Positions 50,787 to 59,345 of a stretch of 64,000 nucleotides of DNA are shown piece by piece; position 1 is the stretch's first letter; every line of letters starts with the position of its first letter. This DNA comes from Levilactobacillus cerevisiae. Its GTDB lineage: Bacteria; Bacillota; Bacilli; Lactobacillales; Lactobacillaceae. The notes beneath the pieces were generated by a model. The model searched no databases and was not told the origin of the DNA. It saw nothing but the letters and a program-made list of their open reading frames with translations. The position numbers and the translations under genes were made by a program. Location: the NCBI RefSeq assembly GCF_003946245.1, contig NZ_RHNN01000014.1, positions 32,268-96,267 on the forward strand, written 5' to 3'.

Positions 50787-50926
50787 GGGTTGGCGGGGAT
50801 ATGAATAAATTTATCAGACCTTAAGTTTTCGGCAACTGGGGGTAATGCCGCTGGTTAAGCGTTCAGGCATGGTATACTCGGCAACGAGACGGATACAGTG
50901 ACTGAAGCCAGCGAGGTGAAGCAAAA

Positions 50927-51430
50927 ATGGCCATCTACCAAGTTATCAAGACGGTACAGATTAAACGCGCTCTGACGGGGGAGCAAGAAACGTTCACGGT
51001 CGTTCAGGGAACGGAGATGTTCTGTGTTCGTGGGCGGCAAATCCAGTCTACCCATATTTACTGGGTCCCCACGGGCGAAGATGTGGCAGACGAGGAAAAC
51101 TATTTGGCACCGGTCGATGATCCCGATTACAATCTCCAATTAGATTTTCAAATTTATCGGGAAAAGTATGGCGTCTTAATGCCTGCGGAAGTCAAAAAAA
51201 TTCGTGAAGACTATCAATTGAGTTTACGGCAGTATGCGCTGATATTGGGGATTAGCTACAGCACATTATCCGAGATTGAAAATGGCTTGATTTTACAGTC
51301 GGACGAACAGGAAAGCCTGTTCCAACTATCCCGGAATCGTGTGGCATTCAAAAATTTAATTGTAGCTAAGGAAGCAGTCATGTCGGCAAGTCAGTTTCAG
51401 CGGATTCAGGATAAAATCGCGCAGTTGTAG
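50927..51430 (+). CDS. XRE-type HTH regulator with N-terminal strand domain
   Basis: A 167-residue protein. The N-terminal 80 residues are strand-rich (VIKTVQIKRALTGEQETFTVVQGTEMFCVRGRQI). The centre is an XRE helix-turn-helix (EVKKIREDYQLSLRQYALILGISYSTLSEIENG, about 86-119), the form found in MqsA/phage-type regulators, but the zinc-binding cysteines of MqsA are missing. It may be co-transcribed with the small gene that starts 36 bp downstream. Start ATG with GCGAGGTGA upstream. Confidence 0.72.
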   Translation: MAIYQVIKTVQIKRALTGEQETFTVVQGTEMFCVRGRQIQSTHIYWVPTGEDVADEENYLAPVDDPDYNLQLDFQIYREKYGVLMPAEVKKIREDYQLSLRQYALILGISYSTLSEIENGLILQSDEQESLFQLSRNRVAFKNLIVAKEAVMSASQFQRIQDKIAQL

Positions 51431-51465
51431 GATTGCTAGGCGGTTAGACGAAAGGAAGCATTCGG

Positions 51466-51627
51466 TTGCAAGAAGATAAGCGTTCCTTTGAGGTCCGAGC
51501 ACACGACCCCGTCGAAGTTGAAAAGAGTAAGAAGATTGTGCGGCAGATGCTGAAAGATTTGGATGCGGACAAGCCGACTTTCTTCGAACGATTGGAGCGA
51601 GCTTGGGAAGCCTTTTGGGCAGATTAA
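51466..51627 (+). CDS. Small acidic/basic helical protein, unknown
   Basis: A 53-residue frame from TTG 51466 (MQEDKRSFEVRAHDPVEVEK..., ending FFERLERAWEAFWAD) with GAAAGGAA upstream. The composition, rich in charged residues with two predicted helices, looks like a real protein. It follows the HTH regulator and is closed by the hairpin GTGACGGTGGTCAC plus T-run (51641-51667). I do not recognise it; a small partner of the regulator is possible. Confidence 0.6.
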   Translation: MQEDKRSFEVRAHDPVEVEKSKKIVRQMLKDLDADKPTFFERLERAWEAFWAD

Positions 51628-51640
51628 TCTGATGGTTGGG

Positions 51641-51667
51641 CTGTGACGGTGGTCACGGTCTTTTTTT
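51641..51667 (+). terminator. Terminator after the HTH-small protein pair
   Basis: GTGAC and GTCAC form a short stem, flanked by CGG/CCG-type contacts, followed by seven Ts. Confidence 0.6.
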
Positions 51668-51933
51668 GCACAATAAACCGGCAAAGACGGCGGCCAGACT
51701 GACTTTTAACGGTATTCCTCCCAGTCGTTGAAAATTGAAATCGTTATACCACGATTACTGAAAACCGAATAGAAACTCATCAATCAAAAAGTTTCGTTCA
51801 ATTTGTTAATCATTCACCACAAGCCCTAAACGGCCAGCTATACTGATTCTTGTTAGCGGCGACGTGACTCATGCAGCGTCCCGCTTAGATGCCGCATTTG
51901 CGAGCTAGACCGATATTTTGGGGGAGAATGAAA

Positions 51934-54417
51934 ATGACAAAGAAGATGGCAACGAAGACGCACTACAAGATGTACAAAAAAGGTAAAAGCTGGATCATCG
52001 CTGGAATCATCAGTGGGGCCGTGGCCATGAGCATGGGCGTGACGGCTCAAGCCGCGGTGACACCGGTGCCAGCAGAGGCGAGCAGTCCAGTCACGGTGGT
52101 CGTGCCGCCTGCTGGAAATGCTAATGAGGCGACCACCGCAAGTGAAACGGCTAAAAATGATAGCGCTAACATTTCAGCGACTACCACGACCCCTGGGGAG
52201 GGTTCGGCGGTGCCGGCTGATATGCAAGATGCCGGAGCGGAAACGGTCACTGAGGAGACTACGAGTGATGCCACTACCACCGACACAGCGACGACGGATG
52301 GGACGGCAACCGACACTACCGAGGTTTCTGGGGACGACACAACCGAAACGAATACCACCGGGACCACGGATACAGGAGCTGAAGAAAACGGGACGGTAAC
52401 CACTGACACCGCGGACGCCAATACCACAGAAACTAATACTGGCGAAACCAATAATACAGAAATCAACACAGAAACAACTGACACAACAATTGACACAACG
52501 ACCGACACAGCCAACACCATCACGGACCAATCCGTGACGCCAGCACCAAGCACACCCGCACCAACGCCCACCGACGTGACACCGATTGACGTGAGCGCAT
52601 TGCCGGACACCAGTGCGATGGTGACGGTGCCCGAGACGCGGCCGGCCGACGTTGCCGATTTGCCAGCACTCACCACGCCCATCAGTGAACTCGGGGCGGA
52701 CCTGAGCACCGCGGCCGTGCCGTTGGTCCAAACGGAGCTGGGCAAGGCGACGACCATGGCGCTGACGCTCACCAAGGAAACAGCAACGATCGACCTGTGG
52801 ATGCCCAACCAACGACTCCAACAAGTCGTCCTGCTGGCGCTACAGAAATTAACCAACACGGACAAGACCTGGGAAACCGTAGCTGACATCACGCAAGATG
52901 ACATGGCACTGTTAACGACATTGTCAGCGCTGGGAAACGAGGGCATCGACACCTACATTGATGGCAAGACGGCCTTCTCCCTGGAAGGTTTGGAGTACGC
53001 GGTCAACTTGGAAACCATCATGCTGGGCGCGAGCCTGAACCATCTACCCGGCGCCTTCTACGGCGACATTGAAGACGTGACGCCGCTGGCCAACCTGCAA
53101 CATTTAAAAGTGGTTGACCTGCAAAATAACCGGATCAAAGACGTGACGCCACTCGCCAATTTACAAAACGTGGTCGACATGCGGCTGGCTTACAACGCTA
53201 TCCGTGACTTCTCACCGCTAAAGGACAAGGCCTACGCCAGCGCCAGCGACTTCACGCACACCGGCCAATTTATCATGCTCGACCCGGTCAAAATCAGCGA
53301 CAAGGATCGCGAGGGTCATTTGCAAATTGCTTGTACCACGATTACTGGCGAGGTCGTGCAACTGACGGTGGTCGCGATGATTGGGCAGCCAATCTTCTAC
53401 ACGGACGCGAACGGGCACACGTACCAGGCCTACTTCACGGGCGGCAATGCTACGCCGGACGGGCAAGGCGGGCTCCACTACACCAACATTCAGGACCAGA
53501 AGCCGGGGGCAACGGAAATTGAAAAAAATCCTGGAATTAATTTAGACGTGTTGCCGGATTACTACTACCTGACAGGCGTGTACAAGCCAAGCGCGGGCAT
53601 CGTAGATTTCGCAGTCGTTCAGCCATACGCAATTGCCCAGAGCGCGGCCAGCGTGACGGTTCACTACCAGGACGTGGCGGGGGACCAGCTGGCACCGGAT
53701 ACAACGCTGAAGCCGGGGCTGATTGGGGAAACGTACACCACGGAAGCGCTCCAGATTCCGGGCCACGTGCTCCAGCAGGAATCGGAAAATGCGACCGGGA
53801 CCTACGGGGATGCGGAAATCGACGTGACCTACGTGTACTCGCTGGATGAGGGGGATCCCGGCGTGACGCAACCACCTGTGACCAACCCGGGCGGCGGCAA
53901 CAACGGTAACGGCAATAACAATGGTAATAATGGCAACGGCGGGGGCGAGACCCCGGGCGTGACCAATCCCGGCGACAATGGGAATGGTGACGGCAATAAC
54001 GGCACTGGTAACCTGGACGGCAACGGGACCGACGAAGGCGAGAATGAAGTCGAAGGCAATGAGTCCGGGGATGACAATCACCTGAGTGGCGGGAACACTG
54101 GCGGCGCGGGGGATACGGGCAACACGGGCACGACGCCAGGAACCAGTGCGCCGGGCAATAACCCAGGCGGCCAAGTCGTTGAAATGGCGACTGGTGGCCA
54201 AGGTGCGACCGGGCAAGCGTCAACTGACACCGGGACGACCACCGTTCTCAGGGATGACGCCAACCAGGACCAACAGCCAGCGGTCACCCATGCAGGCTTT
54301 GCCAATTTGCCACAGACCGGCGAGCAGGAACCCGTGTCCTTAGCGTGGGGCGTGGCGTTGCTGGTGGGGTTGTTGAGCCTGACCAATTTCAAACGGAAGA
54401 CGAAGGACAAGGAATAG
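51934..54417 (+). CDS. LPXTG-anchored surface protein with LRR and MucBP domains
   Basis: An 827-residue sortase substrate. Order: KxYKxGKxW signal peptide (motif at 12-20, helix to about 47); a Thr/Asp/Glu-rich low-complexity stalk (about 60-215); a globular part; two leucine-rich repeats around NLQHLKVVDLQNNRI and NLQNVVDMRLAYNAI (about 390-425); a MucBP-like repeat (VTVHYQDVAGDQLAPD...VTYVYS, about 575-640); a Gly/Asn-rich spacer; LPQTG at 792-796 with membrane helix and basic tail. It should be covalently bound to peptidoglycan and may adhere to mucus. Start: ATG 51934 lies about 8 bp after GGGGGAG; the ATG at 51928 is too close. Confidence 0.93.
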   Translation: MTKKMATKTHYKMYKKGKSWIIAGIISGAVAMSMGVTAQAAVTPVPAEASSPVTVVVPPAGNANEATTASETAKNDSANISATTTTPGEGSAVPADMQDAGAETVTEETTSDATTTDTATTDGTATDTTEVSGDDTTETNTTGTTDTGAEENGTVTTDTADANTTETNTGETNNTEINTETTDTTIDTTTDTANTITDQSVTPAPSTPAPTPTDVTPIDVSALPDTSAMVTVPETRPADVADLPALTTPISELGADLSTAAVPLVQTELGKATTMALTLTKETATIDLWMPNQRLQQVVLLALQKLTNTDKTWETVADITQDDMALLTTLSALGNEGIDTYIDGKTAFSLEGLEYAVNLETIMLGASLNHLPGAFYGDIEDVTPLANLQHLKVVDLQNNRIKDVTPLANLQNVVDMRLAYNAIRDFSPLKDKAYASASDFTHTGQFIMLDPVKISDKDREGHLQIACTTITGEVVQLTVVAMIGQPIFYTDANGHTYQAYFTGGNATPDGQGGLHYTNIQDQKPGATEIEKNPGINLDVLPDYYYLTGVYKPSAGIVDFAVVQPYAIAQSAASVTVHYQDVAGDQLAPDTTLKPGLIGETYTTEALQIPGHVLQQESENATGTYGDAEIDVTYVYSLDEGDPGVTQPPVTNPGGGNNGNGNNNGNNGNGGGETPGVTNPGDNGNGDGNNGTGNLDGNGTDEGENEVEGNESGDDNHLSGGNTGGAGDTGNTGTTPGTSAPGNNPGGQVVEMATGGQGATGQASTDTGTTTVLRDDANQDQQPAVTHAGFANLPQTGEQEPVSLAWGVALLVGLLSLTNFKRKTKDKE

Positions 54418-54572
54418 CTGGTTGGATGATCTGAAATGCAGGCTGGATGGTTGCTTACAGGTGCAGCGAGGCGTAGCATGATGGAAAAGCATAAGCGGTC
54501 GCCAAGAAATGGCTAGTACCAACGCCTGACCAGCAATTAGCAGTGCAATTGGTTAGCTTAAGGGGGAGCAGA

Positions 54573-54869
54573 GTGAAGAGCAAGAGTGAAATGATTTTTT
54601 ACCCGGCAGTGTTCATTCGGGACGCTGCGACGGCAACCGTGACGGTCGTGTTTCCAGACGTCCCCAGTGCGATTAGCCAGGCGGCGACGATGGATAAGGC
54701 GATAACCAACGCGGCGGAAGTGCTGGGACTGATGCTCTACGATGAAGTGACGTTGCCGAAAGCCTCAGCGTTGGGAAAGGTGAAACAGTCCTATCCCACG
54801 GATCAAGTCCGCTTGATTGCGGTGGATCTGGTTCAGGCGGCACAAGCGGTTACGGCACCTTTGGGGTGA
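54573..54869 (+). CDS. HicB-like antitoxin, no HicA adjacent
   Basis: A 98-residue protein from GTG 54573 (AAGGGGGA upstream). The stretch EMIFYPAVFIRDAATATVTVVFPDVPSAISQAATMDKAITNAAEVLGLML is the HicB partially degraded RNase H fold (FPDxPxAxSxGxTxxEAxxNAxEAL). The C-terminal DNA-binding helix is short. No HicA toxin gene lies before or after. It may be an orphan antitoxin. A terminator follows at 54917. Confidence 0.75.
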   Translation: MKSKSEMIFYPAVFIRDAATATVTVVFPDVPSAISQAATMDKAITNAAEVLGLMLYDEVTLPKASALGKVKQSYPTDQVRLIAVDLVQAAQAVTAPLG

Positions 54870-54916
54870 GGGACCCGGTGTTGCTGTCGGAAAGTTGAGG
54901 AAGTTAAGCTGACAGT

Positions 54917-54969
54917 AAAAAGCCACAGAAGTTATTGCCCGACTAGTGGGTGTGACTTCTGTGGCTTTT
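54917..54969. terminator. Strong bidirectional terminator
   Basis: AAAAGCCACAGAAGT pairs with ACTTCTGTGGCTTTT around a long loop. It serves the HicB-like gene and the convergent secreted protein gene. Confidence 0.87.
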
Positions 54970-54992
54970 CTATTTGATAAGGTTAAACGAAA

Positions 54993-55739
54993 TTATTGTA
55001 AGGTTGCGACGGCGTTTGACAAGGCCTCAGCCAAGTTAGAACTTGCGTCGTAGATACCAGAATCATCGGAAGGATCATCAGATTGTGCGATGGTGTCTGC
55101 TAATTGATCGCTGAAGGCAGCTAATTTAGCGTTGGTGACAGAGTTAAAACGACCTTTGAAGCTTGCATTCACTTGGAGAGTTGCGCGACCATCCTTAGCT
55201 GACGTGCCATGAATGTCATAGATAACTGCAGGCAAGCCGTCCCCGAACGCACCCTCCTCGTAAGCGGTGCTGGTCGTCACATTTTTCATGTCGTCTAGTG
55301 CAGTAGATTGGTCCTCAGTGTCCATTGACCGAATAGCGGCTAAAACATGCTTAATATCGGCCTTCCGTTGTGCCAAAGCTTTTGTGTTCACTTTCTTCAG
55401 GTTACCTTTCCAGATGTAACCCTTGACGTTGCCCTTGCTGTTCTTGATGTAGTAGTAAGTGGCAGTCTTGCCGTTGCTCTTCTTAAGCTTTACGGACTTA
55501 GTTGCATAGAAAGTAGTCTTCAGGTAATTGAAGGCTTTGTGAGATTTCTTGGTCAGCTTGGTGCTGGAGTAGATGTAACCACCATTGGCGTGGTAAGCGG
55601 CCTTCGTGATCTTCTTGGTGCTGATAACCTTAGCAGCTTTGGTTTTGGCCAATGCGGGTAAGATGTTGGTTGGTAATGTAGCCACGCCCATGCTGAAAGT
55701 TAAGGCGGTGATAGCTGAAATTTTGAATAACTTGTTCAT
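54993..55739 (-). CDS. Secreted basic protein with SH3b-like region
   Basis: A 248-residue exported protein. Residues 1-32 are a signal peptide (MNKLFKISAITALTFSMGVA..., cleavage near ALAKT). Residues about 40-120 are a basic, Tyr/Lys-rich strand region (GGYIYSSTKLTKKSHKAFNYLKTTFYATKSVKLK... YYYIKNSKGNVKGYIWKGNLKKV), as in bacterial SH3-like wall-binding domains of Lactobacillus D,D-carboxypeptidase-like proteins. The C-terminal half is acidic and of unknown fold. No catalytic motif is visible. Start ATG 55739 with GGAGGGA upstream. Confidence 0.7.
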   Translation of the reverse strand: MNKLFKISAITALTFSMGVATLPTNILPALAKTKAAKVISTKKITKAAYHANGGYIYSSTKLTKKSHKAFNYLKTTFYATKSVKLKKSNGKTATYYYIKNSKGNVKGYIWKGNLKKVNTKALAQRKADIKHVLAAIRSMDTEDQSTALDDMKNVTTSTAYEEGAFGDGLPAVIYDIHGTSAKDGRATLQVNASFKGRFNSVTNAKLAAFSDQLADTIAQSDDPSDDSGIYDASSNLAEALSNAVATLQ

Positions 55740-55892
55740 AGTTGTTCCCTCCATATTATGTATTGTGAAAATTAATTGAACGTTAAATCAAGATAATTAT
55801 ATCTTATGCTAGTTACGTTACGTAATCTTTGGGACGTGAAATAGTGCGTGCAATTAAGAAACTGTGCTGTAAGGAAACATGCCAATAAAAAT

Positions 55893-55935
55893 GCCGCGGA
55901 CATCTCAACCAAATTAGGCTGGGGATGTCCACGGT
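55893..55935. terminator. Possible terminator hairpin
   Basis: CCGCGGACATC pairs with GATGTCCACGG around a long loop. The T-run is poor on both sides, so the function is uncertain. No gene lies in 55740-56045. Confidence 0.45.
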
Positions 55936-55948
55936 ATTTGTGTTAGAT

Positions 55949-55996
55949 AATTGATAGCTTGGAGACGTGTTCTTAGTTGTTCAAAGTAAGGTTAAA
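55949..55996 (-). repeat. Family 1 repeat remnant, copy N
   Basis: AATTGATAGCTTGGAGACG and TTCTTAG..TTCAAAGTAAGG match the hairpin 2 region of copy B (AATTGATAGCTTTGAGACT, TTCTTAG..CTCAAAGTAAGT) base by base with few changes. Outer arms are lost. It shows that the family decays in place. Confidence 0.6.
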
Positions 55997-56045
55997 GGCA
56001 CTTTAGCCAGTTGTTTCCAGTCACCGTACAGAGGCACAAACCAGC

Positions 56046-56954
56046 CTACCCCACGTGCGGGTGTTCCAAAACCTTATCCGGATACTCGCGCGCCACAAAA
56101 TCCGTGATTGCCGCAATCATCTTCGCGGTCGACGGCGCCTTGGCCTGTTCAGAGTTGACCACCAGGCAAATCGTCCGGTAGAACCGCGAGTCGAACGGGT
56201 AGACGTTGACGTTCCCGGTGACCCGCTCCAGCGCGAGCTCAGGCAAAATGCCCATGCCCATGCCGGCCTCAACCATCGCCAGGATGGACTGGTCGTCGAT
56301 GGAGAACCGCAACGCGTTTGGCCGGATTTGGTAGTGGTCCAGCGCGGCCTTGGTGTCCTTGTCGTAGTCCCCGCGCTGTAAAATGAAGTTCTGGTCGACC
56401 AAATCGGCGGCCGTGACCGTCGTGCGGTTGGCGGGGATGAAGTCGCTGGGCGTGATGCAGTAGATTTCGTCCTTGACCAGCGGCAGGACGGTTAATTTTT
56501 CAGAAACGGGCAGGGCGGACAGGCCTAAATCCAGCCGCCCAGTCTTCACGGCCGAGGCAATTTCACTGAAACCGGCCTGTTCTAAATTAATTTCAATTTG
56601 CGGGAAATCCTGTTTAAACTGGCGGATGATCGGTGGCAGCCAGGTGATACAAACGGAGGAGAAGGCCCCCAGCCGCACGGAACCGGCGTTCATGCCGTTA
56701 ATGTTAGCGGCGGCCTGTTGGAGCCGGTCCTCGGCGTTAATGACGCCCTGAATCAGCGGCAACACACTTTCTCCGTCCGGTGTGAGCTCCACGCCAGTTC
56801 GGTTACGGATGAAGAGCGGAAAGCCGAGCTCCTTTTCCAGCTGGTTGACGGAGTGGCTGATGGCTGAAGGCGTCACGTTCAGCGTTTGAGCCGCCCGGTA
56901 GAAAGTCTGTTCTTGAACGATGGCTTGAAAGACGCGATAGGCAAACGGTAACAT
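56046..56954 (-). CDS. LysR-family transcriptional regulator
   Basis: A 302-residue regulator. The winged helix-turn-helix fills residues 1-60 (VFQAIVQEQTFYRAAQTLNVTPSAISHSVNQLEKELGFPLFIRNRTG). The effector domain follows (VRLGAFSSVCITWLPPIIRQFKQDFPQIEI). Start: ATG 56954 with AGGAGGTG upstream. LysR proteins often regulate a divergent gene; here the next divergent gene, an aminotransferase, starts 1 kb away beyond two family 1 repeats, so the target is uncertain. Confidence 0.92.
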   Translation of the reverse strand: MLPFAYRVFQAIVQEQTFYRAAQTLNVTPSAISHSVNQLEKELGFPLFIRNRTGVELTPDGESVLPLIQGVINAEDRLQQAAANINGMNAGSVRLGAFSSVCITWLPPIIRQFKQDFPQIEINLEQAGFSEIASAVKTGRLDLGLSALPVSEKLTVLPLVKDEIYCITPSDFIPANRTTVTAADLVDQNFILQRGDYDKDTKAALDHYQIRPNALRFSIDDQSILAMVEAGMGMGILPELALERVTGNVNVYPFDSRFYRTICLVVNSEQAKAPSTAKMIAAITDFVAREYPDKVLEHPHVG

Positions 56955-57163
56955 CGACGACACCTCCTGAGATTGGTAAAGATGAATAACATTCACGTTA
57001 TTTCTGGATAGTTGAATCAGCTTTTACGTCACCAGTATTCTATCATAAACGCGAGGTCAGAGGAAAGCACCACCCACAGTTTGACCGGTGACCGTACTGC
57101 TAAATGCAGATCGCGGAAACCATGCGCCTTACCGTTGCGGGGGTGGTGGTAGCTGGGCCTGCC

Positions 57164-57320
57164 GGGCGCTCAAATATGGATCGGAACGCTGTGGAAGGAC
57201 GGCTAAAGCCTGAGGAGCGGTCTTTAGCCTCGCTTTGAGCCTCTGTGAAACGAGTCTCAAAGACGCCATTTACGCTGCTTCGCACCGCAAATCCCACGGC
57301 TGGACCATATTTGAGCGCCC
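57164..57320 (+). repeat. Family 1 repeat, copy L (forward)
   Basis: Closing arms GGGCGCTCAAATATGG and CCATATTTGAGCGCCC are perfectly complementary. CGGAACGCTGTGG, the hairpin GGCTAAAGCC/GGTCTTTAGCC, the TTTGAG hairpin and ATTTACG/CGCAAAT follow, then CCCACGGCTGG. The right flank CTCTCGG is shared with copy H. Confidence 0.86.
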
Positions 57321-57684
57321 TCTCGGAGATTAGTCGTTGTTGGCCGCAACAGGCGTCAGGTTTCCGACTGGCATTTGGCGGTGGTTGCCGGTCAACTGTG
57401 GTGGGGTGCTTCGTTCTGAACTGGGATTTTGTAGATGTATGCAACACCTGTCGCAAGAATACTTCCTATTAGTACAAGTTGTCGGTTAGTTTTAGAATTC
57501 AATACAACGTCAGGAGTCAGGGCAGATCCTCGCTTGAAGTGGCTGATGTATCAGCTACTGTGGACTGGCTATGGTTACCCGCCACCGCGGCCACTCAACA
57601 CAACCACTGGTTCGGTTCTGGCCCTTGACCCTAAGCCCCAAGCCAAACGCAACACCAACGCACAACACCAACGCACAACCAAGA
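57321..57684. other. Gene-free stretch with a short A/C-rich tandem repeat
   Basis: CAACACCAACGCA-type units repeat two to three times at about 57648-57680, directly before copy M. The stretch shows no convincing gene or promoter; a frame that runs on through copy M is treated as chance. Confidence 0.5.
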
Positions 57685-57868
57685 GCCGGAGGAAGCCAGG
57701 TACGGAGCCAGCTGTGTCGGTGGTGTTAGACCGGGGAGGGCTTTCCCCGGCCTTACAGCACGGGACAACCTTTGAGACGCCGGACTTGCGGCTCAAAGTT
57801 GAGGTGGAAGCCCGCATCCCAGGCTGGAACCGGCCCCACAGCAGGCGTAGTACCTGGAAGCCGCAGGC
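57685..57868 (-). repeat. Family 1 repeat, copy M (reverse, second subtype)
   Basis: Arms GCCGGAGGAAGCCAGGTAC and GTACCTGGAAGCCGCAGGC pair closely. It is the nearest relative of copy F: both share CCCCACAGCAGGCGTAGTACC, but inner hairpin helices differ by paired changes (CGGGG..CCCCG in M, CGAG..CTCG in F). The right end is 90 bp before the aminotransferase. Confidence 0.83.
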
Positions 57869-57957
57869 TCCATGGATGATGGATTCGTTTTTGAACTATT
57901 GACTTTGAACTAAGAACCTAAGAACCTAAGAACCAAACCAGAAAGGCGTGAAGAACC

Positions 57958-59172
57958 ATGTACAATGACCTGTTAGCAAAGCGTGTTAACCCAGATGTTC
58001 CGTCGGCCCTGAGCGGCCTGTTCGTCAACGACCCCGACCCCAGCGCCATTTCGTTTGCCGCCGGCAGTCCCAATGAGAGCCTGTTCCCGGTGGCGGCGAT
58101 GAGACAAGCGTTTGACACCGCCATTGACACCCAGGGCGCGCACCTCTTCCAGTACCAGTCCAGCCAGGGCAACCCGGACTTGCGGGCCAAGCTGGCGGCA
58201 CGGATTGGTAAATGGGGGCGGGTCACGACTACCGCGGACAACGTGGTTTTGACGATTGGTGGTCAGCAGGCCATTGAACTGGTGGCCAAGGCCCTGTTGA
58301 ATCCGGGCGACGAGGTGGCGGTCGAGGTGCCGACCTACGTGGGCGCGTTGGCGGCCTTAGACCTCTACCAGCCGACGTATTATGGCGTTGGCCTCCAAGG
58401 AGATGGCTTGGACCTGGACGCGCTAGAAACCACCTTAAAACGCCACCCAGGCATCAAGCTGTTGTACACGGTGCCGGACTTTCACAACCCGACCGGCATT
58501 ACCATGAGTGTGGCAAAACGCGCGCAACTGGTGGCCCTGGCCAACCGCTACAATTTCATCATTTTAGAAGACTCGCCGTACCGGGACTTAGGGTACGATC
58601 AGGCACCGCTGTCCGCCATCAAGAGTTTTGACACCGAGGGGCGGGTGGTCTTCGTGTCGAGCCTGTCGAAAATTTTGATGCCGGCGCTGCGAACGGGGTG
58701 GTTGGTGGCCGATGGGAAGCTGCTGGCCGCCATCATGAAGGTGCGGCTGGCCAGCGACCTGGAGGCGACCGGCGTGACCCATGCGGCCATTAACGCCTAC
58801 CTGGACGCCAATGATTTGGACGCGCACGTGGCGGTCTTGAAGGCCCACTACCGCGAGCAGTGTGCGGCGATGGTCAGCGCGCTCCAGCGGTATTTCCCGG
58901 ATGAGGCGGCCTTTACCACGCCCACGGGCGGCTTCTTTGACTGGGTGACCTTACCGGCGGGCATCGACGTTGACGCACTGTTGCAGACGCCGGCGATGTT
59001 GGGCGCCCACGTGAGCTACGTGCCGAGCACCAATTTCTACCCGAACCGCGACGTGCACAACGGCCTGCGCCTGTGCTTTAGCGGCCTGACGCCAGCGGTG
59101 ATCGACACGGGGATGCGCCGCCTGGGTGAGCAGATGAAGGTGGCCGTGCGTGGGGTGAAACCGGTGTTCTAG
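57958..59172 (+). CDS. PLP-dependent aminotransferase (class I/II, MocR/2-aminoadipate type)
   Basis: A 404-residue fold-type I enzyme that transfers amino groups with pyridoxal phosphate. Motifs: LTIGGQQAIELVAKALLNPGDEVAVEVPTYVGALA (about 97-131), the PDFHNPTG block (about 178-185) with the PLP-binding Asn, DSPYRDLGY, and VFVSSLSKILMPALRTGWL (about 231-249) with the Schiff-base lysine. It lacks the HTH part of full MocR regulators. The sequence is like 2-aminoadipate or aromatic aminotransferases; the substrate is open. Start ATG after GAAAGG. It ends 70 bp before the darTG promoter. Confidence 0.9.
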   Translation: MYNDLLAKRVNPDVPSALSGLFVNDPDPSAISFAAGSPNESLFPVAAMRQAFDTAIDTQGAHLFQYQSSQGNPDLRAKLAARIGKWGRVTTTADNVVLTIGGQQAIELVAKALLNPGDEVAVEVPTYVGALAALDLYQPTYYGVGLQGDGLDLDALETTLKRHPGIKLLYTVPDFHNPTGITMSVAKRAQLVALANRYNFIILEDSPYRDLGYDQAPLSAIKSFDTEGRVVFVSSLSKILMPALRTGWLVADGKLLAAIMKVRLASDLEATGVTHAAINAYLDANDLDAHVAVLKAHYREQCAAMVSALQRYFPDEAAFTTPTGGFFDWVTLPAGIDVDALLQTPAMLGAHVSYVPSTNFYPNRDVHNGLRLCFSGLTPAVIDTGMRRLGEQMKVAVRGVKPVF

Positions 59173-59239
59173 TTAAAAATGAGAGAATTGATCGGCGTGT
59201 GCAAGGTCATGTAAATCGGTCGTGGATTTAGTGAGGGTG

Positions 59240-59326
59240 TGCTATAATCAAGACATTGAAGAGATACTAGATGAAAATGGAATCCGAGTGAGGATCAATC
59301 CACGGAACAATGGATTGGTCTTTTTT
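59240..59326 (+). promoter_or_regulatory. darGT promoter and attenuator-like leader
   Basis: TATAAT (59243-59248) with TG just upstream is an extended -10. The leader then holds a mini frame (ATG 59271, MKMESE, stop TGA 59289-59291) and, two bases later, an intrinsic terminator: GATCAATCC (59293-59301) pairs with GGATTGGTC (59312-59320), followed by TTTTTT. The toxin-antitoxin genes start 20 bp after the T-run, so most transcripts could end before them. That it works as an attenuator is inference. Confidence 0.62.
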
Positions 59327-59345
59327 GAAAGGGGAGGTGAACCGC

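Noticed and set aside
52047..52952. Long minus-strand frames under the LPXTG protein (also 53537-54223)
   Set aside because: They come from the repetitive Thr/Asp and Gly/Asn codons of the plus-strand gene and give Val/Ser or Arg/Pro-rich chance proteins.
57435..57902. Plus-strand frame of 155 codons before the aminotransferase
   Set aside because: It runs through family 1 copy M, and its protein is what a structured repeat would give by chance.
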